This document shows positions 28,740-38,611 of a DNA stretch of 64,000 bases, piece after piece. Below the pieces are notes generated by a model. The model saw nothing but the letters and a program-made list of their open reading frames with translations. It was not told the DNA's origin and ran no database searches. Made by a program: the position numbers and the translations under genes. Within the stretch, counting starts at the first letter, position 1. Each line of letters begins with the position of its first letter. Where the stretch lies: positions 1 through 64,000 of the forward strand of contig CAXXNX010000069.1 in assembly GCA_963664285.2 (NCBI GenBank). The letters run 5' to 3'. Origin of the DNA: JAJCYL01 sp963664285 (GTDB taxonomy: Bacteria > Bacteroidota > Bacteroidia > Cytophagales > Cyclobacteriaceae).

Positions 28740-30028
28740 TTACAAGGTTTTTAGGCTATTTTCAATTATTGCCAAACCTTTTTCCAATGTATCATCTGTT
28801 ACGGTGAAGGGCACCAATACCCTCACGACATTTGAATAGGTACCAGCAGTGATCATAGAAAGTTTATGTTTACGGTAATAATCAGCAAGTTTTGCGGTCA
28901 TTTCTGTTGCTGGTGTTTTACTCGCTTTATCCTTAACCAATTCAAAAGCTACCATTGCGCCAAGTCCTCTTACTTCACCTACATAAGGTGATTGTTTTTC
29001 AAATTTCTTGAATGCCGCATATATTTTCTCCCCGACTACTTTCCCTCTCGCCAAAAGGCCGTCTTCCAACACCTCAATGGTAGCGAGAGCGGCTGCGCAG
29101 GCCAGTGGATTGCCACCATAGGTGCCGCCAAGCCCTCCCACCTGTTTGAGGCATCCATAATATCAGATCTTCCAGTAACTGCACTAATTGGCATACCGGA
29201 GGCTATGGATTTGGATAACGTGATAATGTCATAATCAATATCGAAGCAATCTGCGGCAAACATCTCTCCGGTGCGCCCAAATCCGCTTTGAATCTCATCA
29301 ATGATTGTGAGAATACCATAAGATTGAGTCAATGCTCTTAGTTCATTGTAAAAAGCCGCATCCGCATGAATAAAACCACCTTCGCCCTGAATCGGCTCAT
29401 AAATAACAGCCGCAATGGATTCGGGATCAACTGTATCCTTAAAGGATTTTCTAAGTGCATCCAAGGAAATTTCATTGGCCTTTGCTTGGTCGCCCTCGCT
29501 CAATCGATATGCATTGGGAAAAGGAATACGGTAAATATCATTCAACAATGGGCCATACCCTTTTTTGCACGGGTCGACTTTCGACGTTAAGCTCATACAA
29601 ATATGCGTTCGACCGTGAAAAGCATTGTCAAAACAGAGAATACCCGATCTACTGGTAAATCTCCTCGCAATCTTTATCGCATTCTCTACAGCCTCAGCAC
29701 CAGAATTTGCTAACATGGTTTTCTTTTGGAAATTGCCAGGCGTTATTTGGTTAAGTTTATCTGCAAGCTTTATATATCCTTCATACATGGAGACGTGAAA
29801 ACATGAATAAATTAATTTATCAGCTTGTTCTTTGATGGCACTCACCACCTTATCGTGACAATGACCAGCGTTGAGCACGCCAATCCCTCCAGCAAAATCT
29901 ATCCATTCGCTACCATCAATATCCCTAATGATGGCACCTTTAGCAGACTCAACGATACAATCACTAAGATTAAAGACACCTTGAGGTATGGCGTTTTTGC
30001 GCAGCGTTAACAATTCTTGTTTGTTCAT
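28740..30028 (-). pseudogene. 4-aminobutyrate-type class III aminotransferase, one frameshift
   Basis: A PLP-dependent class III aminotransferase of about 430 residues, most like 4-aminobutyrate aminotransferases. Motifs: WIDFAGGIGVLNAGHCH, NSGAEAVENAIKIAR, FDNAFHGRT, YEPIQGEGGF, IIDEIQSGFGRTGEMFA (PLP Asp), TLSKSIASGMPISAV (Schiff-base Lys) and GTYGGNPLAC. One base is missing from an A-run near 29143 (coding strand TCAAACAGG), shifting the frame about two thirds through. Repairing it gives a continuous protein. The permease gene ends 10 bp upstream in the same direction, suggesting an uptake-and-transamination operon for GABA or a similar omega-amino acid. With only one indel in a homopolymer, a sequence error remains possible. 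Confidence 0.85.
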
Positions 30029-30037
30029 AATTAAGTA

Positions 30038-31438
30038 TTAACCTGTAATATGATGATCCATTTTGCTTTTTATAGTCACTCTGCTATAAACCCGAGTTGC
30101 CCAAGCGTAAAATGCCCACCCAATAAGCAGCCAACAACCGATGATTAACCACTCAATCCTATTAAGAGCCGAGGAGTTTCCCGGTAAGTATAAATACACC
30201 AAACATAGACTGAGCACGAAAGCCGCTACACCTATCGATTTTCCTTGAGCAACTTTAAAAGGACGCGTCATGAGAGGTTCCTTTTTTCTAAGCTGATAAA
30301 AAGAAAGGGATACCAGACTCCAGGACACCACAATACCTAGCCCTCCGGCATTAACCAGCCAGCCCATTGCCTCCTTTCCAAACAATGATGCGATTATCGA
30401 TGTAAATGTAACAAAGACAATGGCTGTAACCGGTGATTTGTATTTAGGGTGCAAAACTGCAAATGCCCTAGGTAGCATATCTGAATTGCCCATAGCATAG
30501 ATGACCCGAGTTGCCCCCATAAAAAAGCTGTTCCAGCTTGTGATAATCCCGGCCAGTCCAGCCAAGATAAGCAGGTTTTTCGCCCAGGCACCCATGTAGA
30601 TCTTTTCCATAGCGGAAGCTGGTGCAAGTGTGTTTCCTTGTAATTCTGCCGTGGTAAGAGTGGTTCCCACACTATATATAATGGCAGTATACCAAAAAAT
30701 GGCGAGTAAAACAGAAAAGATCAAAACCTTTCCAATTTGCTTATAGGGCAAATTGATTTCTTCAGCCGTTTGAGGGATCACGTCAAATCCCACAAACATA
30801 AAAGGGGTCATCACTAAGACGGTCATTAATCCAATGGACATTTTTTCTGTATCCCAAATTTCCGAGGAAGCAACCTCCGATTGAGTCGAAAACATACTCC
30901 CAAAAATTAACATGAGCCCAACGATTATAATTAGGACGGTAAAGATCGTCTGAATAAATGCAGCTGATTTTACCCCCAAATAATTAGTCAGCGCGATAAG
31001 AAGGGAGCCTATGATCCCAACTGCAACCCAACCGAAATAGATTGGTTGACCATTGATCATCCATATGGGATCACTTTGCGAAAGTGGCAGGATGTTTTCC
31101 AGTACAACCGGGAGCGCAACGGCCTCAAATGCACATACAGACACATAACCAAGAATGATAAACCAGGTGCAGAGAAAAGATGCGTCAACACCTAAACCGC
31201 GATAACTAAAGATGTGTTCTCCACCCACTTTAGGCATTGCTGCTGTTAACTCCGCGTAGGTTAAGCCCACCAGCGCAACAATCATTCCTCCAATCAAGAA
31301 TGCTGAAACCGCACCCAAGACTCCAGCCTTAATGATCCAATCTCCGGTCATCACCACCCAACCCCAACCAATCATGGCGCCAAAAGACAAAGTAAAAATG
31401 TCCCATTTGCCTAGGACTCGCTTAAAATTAGAACTCAT
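30038..31438 (-). CDS. APC-family amino acid permease
   Basis: About 466 residues and roughly 12 hydrophobic segments. It shows APC-superfamily features: FTLSFGAMIGWGWVV in helix 1, GLTYAELTAAMPKVGGEHIF around helix 2-3, and TPFMFVGFDVIPQTAEEINLP in the middle. It would import an amino acid or amine, probably in symport. The ATG at 31438 (MSSNFKRVLG) is a better start than the TTG two codons upstream. The aminotransferase gene follows after 9 bp, so 4-aminobutyrate or a related amine is a reasonable substrate guess. The frame is intact. Confidence 0.85.
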   Translation of the reverse strand: MSSNFKRVLGKWDIFTLSFGAMIGWGWVVMTGDWIIKAGVLGAVSAFLIGGMIVALVGLTYAELTAAMPKVGGEHIFSYRGLGVDASFLCTWFIILGYVSVCAFEAVALPVVLENILPLSQSDPIWMINGQPIYFGWVAVGIIGSLLIALTNYLGVKSAAFIQTIFTVLIIIVGLMLIFGSMFSTQSEVASSEIWDTEKMSIGLMTVLVMTPFMFVGFDVIPQTAEEINLPYKQIGKVLIFSVLLAIFWYTAIIYSVGTTLTTAELQGNTLAPASAMEKIYMGAWAKNLLILAGLAGIITSWNSFFMGATRVIYAMGNSDMLPRAFAVLHPKYKSPVTAIVFVTFTSIIASLFGKEAMGWLVNAGGLGIVVSWSLVSLSFYQLRKKEPLMTRPFKVAQGKSIGVAAFVLSLCLVYLYLPGNSSALNRIEWLIIGCWLLIGWAFYAWATRVYSRVTIKSKMDHHITG

Positions 31439-31892
31439 ATACAATACTTATACATTGTACTTGCATAACCAATTATTCGATTTCCAAAAATATGCTGATA
31501 TTCATTGAATTTAGTGAATCATAAGCTAGCGATTCTGTCAGCCTAACTCTTTCGGCGGAACAGTTATGTCCATTTCGCAATCTTCATTCTTGAATGGGAT
31601 TCAAATACTAAATAATCTTTGTTTGGCTACCGATTTTCCCAAAATTACCCCCTAAGGAACTACCCGTTTTTGATAAAATACCCGTAGGGTAACAGTTCAT
31701 GCATCGTCCAACTTAGTGATATAGAATATTTGCTTGCAATCCTTATCTTTATCCCACTTGCATCACAGTTCTACTCTTCTCAATCTATAGTGCTACTATA
31801 TTGTTCAGTGCAATTAAACATGACCATAAATAATAATATTATGAAACCTTATTCTTATCTTAAATTTATCCTTGAGATACATCAATTATAGA
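31439..31892. other. Divergent intergenic region
   Basis: Separates the permease (minus) from the aldolase (plus). A TATTTTTG box on the minus strand (31485-31492), 47 bases before the permease ATG, matches the Bacteroidota -7 pattern TAnnTTTG, but a good -33 TTTG is missing. TACAAT and ATTGTA (31440-31445 and 31454-31459) form a small inverted repeat. No gene was seen. Confidence 0.4.
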
Positions 31893-32822
31893 ATGACGAA
31901 CAAAAAATTTGAAAGCATCCCTGTAATGCTCACGCCGTTTAAAGCGAATGGAGAGGTTGATTTTGAGGCATTAAGGCAGTTAACGGAATTTTATATGAAT
32001 ACTGGCTCTACAGGCCTGTTTACGAATTGTCTTTCGGGTGAGATGTTTCAGCTCAGTGAAGATGAGCGTGTAGAAGTAACAAGAACTGTGGTAGAACAGG
32101 TAAACGGTAGGCAAAAAGTGGTGGCCACAGGAACATTCGGGTATGATCAGGATAAAAATATTGATTTTATAAAAAGGATATATGATACCGGTGTGTATGG
32201 TGTCATATTAAATTCGAATCAGTTGGCATACCAATCCGAGACTGATGAGGATTGGAAGGTGAACGTTGAAAAAATATTAACAGCTACCGATAATATTGAC
32301 TTGGGAGTCTATGAGTGTCCTATACCCTACAAGCGCCTTTTGACTCCAAAGATAACCAAATGGCTTGGCACGACCGGCAGGTTTAAGTTTCTGAAGGATA
32401 CTTCATGTAACTTGAAGGATATCAAGCTTAAACTGAAAGCTGTAGAAGGAACCCCGTTGGGTATCTACAATGCCAATATTGCCACAGGTCTGGATTCGAT
32501 CAAAGAAGGGGCAAAGGGATTGGCTTCTACTGCTTCAAATTTCTATCCGGAATTCATTCACTACTTATCCGAAAGCTCAGATTTGGCGGAGGCTAATTTA
32601 AACAAGCTCAATGCTTTTATCACGGTGTTTGATACGCTCATACATGTGTGTTATCCATTGTCTGCAAAATATTTCTTTAGAAAACGTGGTATGGAAATCA
32701 ATACATTTACACGTATTGATATGGATGGTTTTACTTATCATGATTACGTGAAGTTTGATCAATTATTTCATGTGTTTGAAGTGTTGGCTGAGGAGTTGGA
32801 TATTGATGTATATAAATGGTAG
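31893..32822 (+). CDS. DapA/NanA-superfamily aldolase
   Basis: 309-residue class I aldolase/lyase of the dihydrodipicolinate synthase/N-acetylneuraminate lyase superfamily. The TIM-barrel landmarks are present: SIPVMLTPFKANGEVDFEAL at the N-terminus, a TNCLSGE loop where the family has GTTGE, LGVYECPIPYKRLLTP with the catalytic Tyr, and FKFLKDTSCNLKD with the Schiff-base Lys. The ATG at 31893 is preferred over an upstream TTG. The substrate cannot be read off. The neighbours (sodium:solute symporter, sialidase-like protein) point to a sugar acid, possibly sialic acid, but the loop sequence is not that of canonical NanA. The frame is intact. Confidence 0.85.
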   Translation: MTNKKFESIPVMLTPFKANGEVDFEALRQLTEFYMNTGSTGLFTNCLSGEMFQLSEDERVEVTRTVVEQVNGRQKVVATGTFGYDQDKNIDFIKRIYDTGVYGVILNSNQLAYQSETDEDWKVNVEKILTATDNIDLGVYECPIPYKRLLTPKITKWLGTTGRFKFLKDTSCNLKDIKLKLKAVEGTPLGIYNANIATGLDSIKEGAKGLASTASNFYPEFIHYLSESSDLAEANLNKLNAFITVFDTLIHVCYPLSAKYFFRKRGMEINTFTRIDMDGFTYHDYVKFDQLFHVFEVLAEELDIDVYKW

Positions 32823-32868
32823 AAATGGGGCATATATTGCCAGGTATTAATTAATTAATTCTGACAGG

Positions 32869-34359
32869 TTGGATGTTTTTGATTTAGTCGTTTTCTTCGT
32901 TTACATGGTCAGCGTTATAGCTGTTGGCGCATTTTTTTATAGAAAAAACAAAACATCAACCGCATTTACTTTGGGCAATAGTAATATTCCCAATTGGGTC
33001 ATTACGCTATCCATTTTTGCCACCTTTGTCAGCAGCATCAGTTACCTCGCACTGCCGGGCATAGCCTATCTAAAAAACTGGAACTCCTTTGTATTTAGCC
33101 TTTCCCTGCCCATAGCGGCTTTGATGGCAATATATATTTTTGTGCCCTTGTACAGGCGTGTCAATAGCCCTTCGGCTTACACGTATCTGGAGCAGCGATT
33201 TGGCCCCTGGGCCAGAACTTATGCATCTACCATGTATTTGCTAACCCAGTTGATGCGCATTGGCACCATATTGTATTTGATAGCGCTGACATTAAATGCT
33301 GTATTTGGTTGGGATATCGCAATGGTGATAGCAGTTACTGGTATTGTGGTGATGGTATACTCTACTTTGGGTGGCATCCAGGCTGTTGTATGGACTGACG
33401 CCATTCAGGGTATTATATTGATTACGGGTGCTGTGGTATGTGTGCTTTATATCTTGTTTGATATGCCACAAGGGCCCGGGCAGGTATTTGATATTGCCAT
33501 AGCAAATCATAAGTTTAGCCTGGGTAGCTTTAGTTTGGATTTGTCTCAGCCTACCTTTTGGGTGGTTTTGGTTTATGGTGTTTTCATCAACTTTCAGAAT
33601 TTTGGAGTAGACCAGAATTATGTGCAGCGATACATGATAGCTAAAACGGAGAAAGATGCTCAGAAGGCAGCATTTTGGGGTGGGATGCTTTATCTGCCTG
33701 TTTCTCTGATATTCCTGTTTATTGGTACTGCTTTATATGCTTATTATGAGTCAGGTGCAGCGCAGTTGCCGATGGAGTTGCAGGATGCGACTAAGGCCGA
33801 TCGGGTATTCCCTTATTTCATAGTCAATCAGCTACCAGCTGGATTTACGGGTCTATTGATTGCATCCATTTTTGCTGCTGGGATGAGTACCGTTTCTACC
33901 AGTTTCAATAGTGCTGCTACCGTATTTCTTACTGATTATTATCAAAAATATACCAAAACAGAAATTACAGATCGTCAGAAAATGTGTGTGCTCTACCTGG
34001 CATCCTTCATCATCAGCATAGTAGGTATTGGCATTGGCATAGCCATGATCAATGTAAAGAGCGCACTTGATGTGTGGTGGAAATTGGCTTCCGTTTTTAG
34101 CGGAGGTATGTTGGGTTTGTTTTTGTTGGGCGTCTTTTCAAAGCAAAAGAATGTAAAAGGAGCATTGATCGGTGTGTTGGTTGGGATCATCATCATTTTA
34201 TGGTTGAGATTGTCCGAAATGCTGTTCGGGCCAGATTCGATAGGCGCTCAGTTTCATACTTATCTGACTGTAGTATTAGGTACGAGTGCCATTTTTCTGG
34301 TTGGTTTTGTAATTGGTATGTTTGGTGAAAATAAAAATTTGTCCAATGAATCTATTTAG
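32869..34359 (+). CDS. Sodium:solute symporter (SSS family)
   Basis: 496-residue SSS transporter with about 13 membrane segments. Typical landmarks: NIPNWVITLSIFATFVSSIS, VYSTLGGIQAVVWTDAIQG, GVDQNYVQRYMIAKTEKDAQ and ASIFAAGMSTVSTSFNSAATV, the Na+-site region of helix 8. It would import a sugar acid or similar solute with Na+. The only start matching the family N-terminus is TTG at 32869 (DVFDLVVFFVYMV). Upstream in-frame stops exclude anything longer, and the next Met would remove part of helix 1. It lies 46 bp after the aldolase gene. Its stop codon TAG is partly made by the MITE at 34359. Confidence 0.9.
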   Translation: MDVFDLVVFFVYMVSVIAVGAFFYRKNKTSTAFTLGNSNIPNWVITLSIFATFVSSISYLALPGIAYLKNWNSFVFSLSLPIAALMAIYIFVPLYRRVNSPSAYTYLEQRFGPWARTYASTMYLLTQLMRIGTILYLIALTLNAVFGWDIAMVIAVTGIVVMVYSTLGGIQAVVWTDAIQGIILITGAVVCVLYILFDMPQGPGQVFDIAIANHKFSLGSFSLDLSQPTFWVVLVYGVFINFQNFGVDQNYVQRYMIAKTEKDAQKAAFWGGMLYLPVSLIFLFIGTALYAYYESGAAQLPMELQDATKADRVFPYFIVNQLPAGFTGLLIASIFAAGMSTVSTSFNSAATVFLTDYYQKYTKTEITDRQKMCVLYLASFIISIVGIGIGIAMINVKSALDVWWKLASVFSGGMLGLFLLGVFSKQKNVKGALIGVLVGIIIILWLRLSEMLFGPDSIGAQFHTYLTVVLGTSAIFLVGFVIGMFGENKNLSNESI

Positions 34360-34491
34360 TGTTTCTAAGAAAACTCACTTAATCCGTCATTGCGAACATA
34401 GTGAAGCAATCTCAATGTCATTAGTAATCAAAAAGTTAAAGATCGCTTGGTTCCTCGCGATGACGTTTCGGTGGAGTTTTCTTAGAAGCAC
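34359..34491. mobile_element. 133-bp MITE-like element
   Basis: 18-bp terminal inverted repeats, GTGTTTCTAAGAAAACTC and its near-perfect complement, are flanked by a direct duplication TATTTA (34353-34358 and 34492-34497). The interior is itself an imperfect inverted repeat (CGTCATTGCGAACATAGTG against CGCTTGGTTCCTCGCGATGACG) of the REP type. It has no coding capacity. It inserted into the stop codon of the symporter gene: the original TAA became TAG and the reading frame end is unchanged. Confidence 0.8.
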
Positions 34492-34513
34492 TATTTAAAC
34501 AAAATCAAATAAT

Positions 34514-35617
34514 ATGTTGTCAGCTTCCAAATTCTCATTTTTTATGGTTTTCATTTTTAGTTCAGGATGGTCATCTGCTCAGGATGTTGTCCTTCCGGAT
34601 ATTGTCAAAGTAGGAGAAGGGGGCTTGATTAAAAGTGAATTAATTTATTCATTGGATAATAAACCAACTCCAGAATGTCATGCGTCAACCATTGAGGAAA
34701 TTGAAGGAGGATTTATTGCTGCCTGGTTTGGTGGCAAACACGAAAAAAACGATGACGTGGGAATATGGGTTTCGCGGAATATGAAAGGAAAATGGTCTTA
34801 TCCGGTTGAGGTGGTGAATGGTATTCAAAATAAAAAATTACGATATCCGTGCTGGAACCCGGTTCTTTTCCAACCCCAAAAAGGACCACTGATGTTGTTT
34901 TATAAAGTTGGGCCAAGTCCTCGTGAGTGGTGGGGAATGTTGGTGATTTCCGAGGATGACGGTTTGACATGGTCGGAACCTCGGAAGCTCGGTAAAGGAA
35001 TACATGGTGATTTACTTGGTCCCATTAAAAACAAGCCAGTACAGGTTGATAATGGGACAATTATTTGCCCAACTAGCATTGAATATGAAGATGATAAAAA
35101 GGAATTATTTTGGCGGATATTTTTTGAGAGCTCAAAAGACAATGGCAAAACATGGGAAGTAACTGAATATATAAATGATGGAATTGAGTTTGACGCCATT
35201 CAGCCAAGTATCCTTTTTTATCCAAAAAACAGAATGCAGATACTCTGCCGCACCAGGCAAAATGTAATTTCTGAAAGCTGGTCGGAAGATGGCGGTAATA
35301 ACTGGAGTAAAATGACCGGAACCAACCTACCTAACCCCAATGCCGGCACTGATGCTGTAACACTGGCAGACGGTAGGCAATTACTGATTTATAACCATAC
35401 CACCAGGGAAAGTAGCTTCCCCAAAGGAAGGAATATGCTAAACCTTGCAATTTCCAGTGATGGTAAAAACTGGAAACCCATTATGACATTCGAAAAACAG
35501 AAAGGAGAATTTTCTTATCCCGCAATCATTCAGGCATCAGATGGTTTGGTTCATATTACATACACCTACCAGCGCCGGTCGGTAAAATATGTGGTTGTCG
35601 ATCCCCAAGGGTTTTAA
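34514..35617 (+). CDS. Sialidase-like BNR/Asp-box secreted protein
   Basis: 367 residues with a signal peptide ending near SSAQ (residue 23). It is a six-bladed propeller of the BNR/'predicted neuraminidase' type. Asp-box motifs: SEDDGLTWSEP, SKDNGKTWEV, SEDGGNNWSK and SSDGKNWKP. Other conserved segments are ECHASTIEEIEGGFIAAWFGG, YPCWNPVLFQ and FSYPAIIQASDGLVHITYT. It would act in the periplasm or outside the cell on a glycan. True exo-sialidase activity is not certain, because members of this fold include lyases and other glycan-active enzymes. It follows the aldolase and symporter genes in the same direction, consistent with release, uptake and cleavage of a sugar acid. The frame is intact. 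Confidence 0.8.
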   Translation: MLSASKFSFFMVFIFSSGWSSAQDVVLPDIVKVGEGGLIKSELIYSLDNKPTPECHASTIEEIEGGFIAAWFGGKHEKNDDVGIWVSRNMKGKWSYPVEVVNGIQNKKLRYPCWNPVLFQPQKGPLMLFYKVGPSPREWWGMLVISEDDGLTWSEPRKLGKGIHGDLLGPIKNKPVQVDNGTIICPTSIEYEDDKKELFWRIFFESSKDNGKTWEVTEYINDGIEFDAIQPSILFYPKNRMQILCRTRQNVISESWSEDGGNNWSKMTGTNLPNPNAGTDAVTLADGRQLLIYNHTTRESSFPKGRNMLNLAISSDGKNWKPIMTFEKQKGEFSYPAIIQASDGLVHITYTYQRRSVKYVVVDPQGF

Positions 35618-35735
35618 AGAATGGAAATAGGCACTTAAGAAGTGACTTTTAACACCCTAAGAATAATGCAAAATTGAGGATTACGAAAATAAATACAGAA
35701 AACATGGTGGACTAGCGCATGCAAAAGGAGTACTT

Positions 35736-36643
35736 ATGATTGAAAACATTCAGGGAACAGCCGATTTTAATCGTGCCAAATGGCGTATGCTTTTAGCGAC
35801 GATGTTCTGTTATCTGTTTTACTACACGGGGAGGCAGACATTTGGATTTGCCATCCCGGCAATCGAGGAGGAGATGAGTCTGAGCAAGACCGTGCTGGGG
35901 TATTTTGGGACGGCGTTATTGTGGGCTTATGCCATCGGTCAAGTGGTCAATGGTAACCTTGGTGATAAGTATGGTGGCCGGTTAATGGTGTCTTTAGGAG
36001 CGATTTTGTCATGTGGATTCAACTGGATCGTTAGTTTTGGTACGAGTTTCACGAGTCTCATTATTCCCTGGATTGGAAATGGATTTGCCCAGTCCATGGG
36101 ATGGGCTCCGGGAAGTCGAGTTTTATCCAATTGGTGGGGTCATCACGAACGAGGCCAGGCATTTGGATTTTTTATGTTTGCTGCCGGTATGTCCTCAGTG
36201 CTTGCATTTGTAACCCCCTTGATTATTCTAAAAACTTTTGAATTAGATTGGCGTTGGATTTTTCGCCTGCCGGTATTGCTTATGCTTGCCGGAGGAGTGT
36301 TTTATTACCTGGTGGTGAGAAATCGACCTGAAGATATTGGTTTTGAATCTCCCCACAATTCTGATAACGGAAAACTTTCCTCCAACCGGCCTTCGGCGGT
36401 ACAAAACAACGAAACATCACTTCAGCGATACATGGCCGCCTTAAAAAACTGGCGTTTCATAGTCTCCTGTCTCGGCATCGGTTTCCAGAGTTCCGCTCGA
36501 TACGGTCTGTTGCTTTGGGTTCCGGTGCATTTTCTGGGCGAGGATTGGAAGAAAACCGATTCCGCCTGGATAAGTATTGCCCTACCGGTGGGGATGGCTT
36601 TAGGTGCGGTAACTGGTGGGTGGGTTTCTGATAAAGTATTTAA
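35736..36643 (+). pseudogene. OPA-type MFS transporter, truncated by IS1380 copy 5
   Basis: The first ~302 residues of a GlpT/UhpT-like organophosphate:phosphate antiporter. Landmarks: MLLATMFCYLFYYTGRQTFG in helix 1, NGNLGDKYGGRLMVSLGAI in the conserved loop 2-3, and GWAPGSRVLSNWW. About eight of twelve helices remain. An unusually good ribosome-binding site, AAGGAG, precedes the ATG. The gene stops at TTAA 36640-36643. The sequence on the other side of the IS is part of an unrelated dehydrogenase, so excision would not repair it. The true distal part has been lost. Confidence 0.85.
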
Positions 36644-38264
36644 CCCGAAAAATTCATAGTAGACAATAAAAAACAGGCATAAATTGCTTATATTGAGATA
36701 GTTAGACAACAAAATAAGCAATTAATTTATGCCTGAATATAAGGAAAAAGATACCGTATTTTATCGAGGAAAACAAGCTTTTAAATTTGATTTTTCAGCA
36801 TCAGCGATTAGCTCAGACGGAGCGATATTGTTAAGTGAAAAAGTAGAGAGAAAGACCGGTCTATTAAAAAGCTTCGCCGCACTGATTCCTGACTATCGAA
36901 ACCCCTTTTTTATCGAATACACTTATGAAGAAATGCTTCGCCAACGGGTGTTTTTAATGATGCAGGGCTATCAGGATTGCAATGACGAACAAAAACTCCG
37001 AGAGGATCCGGTGATCCGTAAAGTACTAGATAGCGGATTATGTTCCCAGCCTACTTTAAGTCGATTTGAAAACAAGGCTGATCGGAGTCTGATCTACCAG
37101 ATGAGTCAATGGTTTGTAGACCGTTATGTAGAGGAGTTGAAAGAGAAGACTGGTCAAATCATCATTGATGTAGATGGTGCCGATGACCCTACTCATGGAT
37201 CCCAACAACTCAGTTTGTATAATGGCTATTATGGACAGACTATGTACCATGAGTTGTTCTTTAAGGACGGGAACACCGGTCAGGTCATTTTACCAGTACT
37301 ACGTCCGGGCAATTGTCACTCCAACAAATGGTTTGTGGCCTTATTGAAAAGGATTGTCATTAAAATCAGAAAAAAACTGCCCTCAGTAAAGATCCTTATT
37401 CGAGCGGATAGTGGCTTTTCAGGAGCATCTTTTTATCGGATAGCTAAGCAGTTTGACCTTCAATTTTGTTTAGGTATTAGTAGTAATGAAGTTTTAAAGA
37501 CTTTTACCAAACAGACTATCATTGAAGTAAAAAAGGAATATGCTTCAAAAATCATCAAACATCAAGAGTTTGTTGGCCCATTTACTTACCAGGCCAAAAG
37601 CTGGGATCGTTCTGAAAAGCTGTACGCCAAAGTGGAGTCTACCGGAAAAGGAATGAATGTCCGTTACTTTGTGAGCAACTTTGAAGCGATGACCGCTCAA
37701 CAGATTTACTTTGATTTTTATGTCAAGCGAGGTGATGCCAGTGAAAATCGAATAAAGGAACTCAAAAACATGACTTATTCCGACCGGCTTTCCTGTCATC
37801 GCTACTGGGCCAATTTCATGCGTTTAATCATCGCTACCCTCTGTTATGAAATGTTCCGGCAGATTAAATTATTAATTGCCAAAACAAAACACCACTTTGC
37901 TAAACGATGGCAAGTGGACAATATCCGGCTTTACCTGATGAAGGTTGGGGCGTGCCTGAAAGAAAGGAAAAGATCATTGACAATACAATTCTCAAGAGCC
38001 TTTAGATATCAATACCTGCTGGGCGATTTGCTTACGGTGAACTGACCGATCAGTTAAACAGTTTGGTTTAATCAAAAAAATGTTCTTCCATAAGAACACA
38101 ATAGAGCTTTGACTGAAAATTGAAAAATTCTAACAAAAAAACGCTCTAATGTCCTTTGAAATCCAGAAACCTGGTTGATCTTCAAATTAATACATACACT
38201 CCAATCAAAAATAGTTAGCAACCCATTATTAATCCCAAAATTGGTGGCCTATGAATAATGCGGG
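36644..38264 (+). mobile_element. IS1380-family element, copy 5 (chimeric junction)
   Basis: 1621 bp with TTAA at 36640-36643 and 38265-38268. The left flank is within an MFS transporter gene. The right flank is within a zinc-type dehydrogenase gene in another frame. This arrangement is expected after recombination between two copies, with loss of the DNA between them. Confidence 0.93.
36729..38045 (+). CDS. IS1380-family transposase
   Basis: 438-residue DDE transposase with one visible change from the consensus copy: Thr to Ala in VDGTDDPTHG, directly beside the first catalytic Asp region. The Asp residues remain, so activity is uncertain rather than excluded. Confidence 0.93.
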   Translation: MPEYKEKDTVFYRGKQAFKFDFSASAISSDGAILLSEKVERKTGLLKSFAALIPDYRNPFFIEYTYEEMLRQRVFLMMQGYQDCNDEQKLREDPVIRKVLDSGLCSQPTLSRFENKADRSLIYQMSQWFVDRYVEELKEKTGQIIIDVDGADDPTHGSQQLSLYNGYYGQTMYHELFFKDGNTGQVILPVLRPGNCHSNKWFVALLKRIVIKIRKKLPSVKILIRADSGFSGASFYRIAKQFDLQFCLGISSNEVLKTFTKQTIIEVKKEYASKIIKHQEFVGPFTYQAKSWDRSEKLYAKVESTGKGMNVRYFVSNFEAMTAQQIYFDFYVKRGDASENRIKELKNMTYSDRLSCHRYWANFMRLIIATLCYEMFRQIKLLIAKTKHHFAKRWQVDNIRLYLMKVGACLKERKRSLTIQFSRAFRYQYLLGDLLTVN

Positions 38265-38519
38265 TTAACCGTGGTTACTTCCACGATCCTTGAGCTGGAT
38301 GTCAACAGGATTACACGTAACTATCTTACCATAAAGGGGATTCATAATTATAATCCCCATCACCTGGGAGCGGCTTTAACCTTTTTAAAAGATAACGCCC
38401 ATAAATATCCCTATGCGGAGATAGTCGGACAATCGTATCCTTTATCCGAAATCGAGCAAGCCATCCAACTGGCGATGTCCGGGAAACATATTCGCGTTGG
38501 AATTACCTCACGCGGCTAA
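38265..38519 (+). pseudogene. C-terminal fragment of a zinc-type alcohol dehydrogenase (MDR family)
   Basis: About 84 residues from the IS junction to TAA. NRITRNYLTIKGIHNYNPHH and PLSEIEQAIQLAMSGKHIRV are characteristic of the C-terminal end of medium-chain zinc-binding dehydrogenases. The catalytic and NAD-binding domains are missing. The remainder was evidently deleted with the distal half of the MFS transporter gene when copy 5 took its present position. Confidence 0.75.
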
Positions 38520-38611
38520 TTGCAGGGTACTTTTTTCATTAACAACTTTTTCCCTTTTGTGATCAATTTGTGATAATTAATTCCGTAATTTGTTTAGGAA
38601 TTATCAATAAC

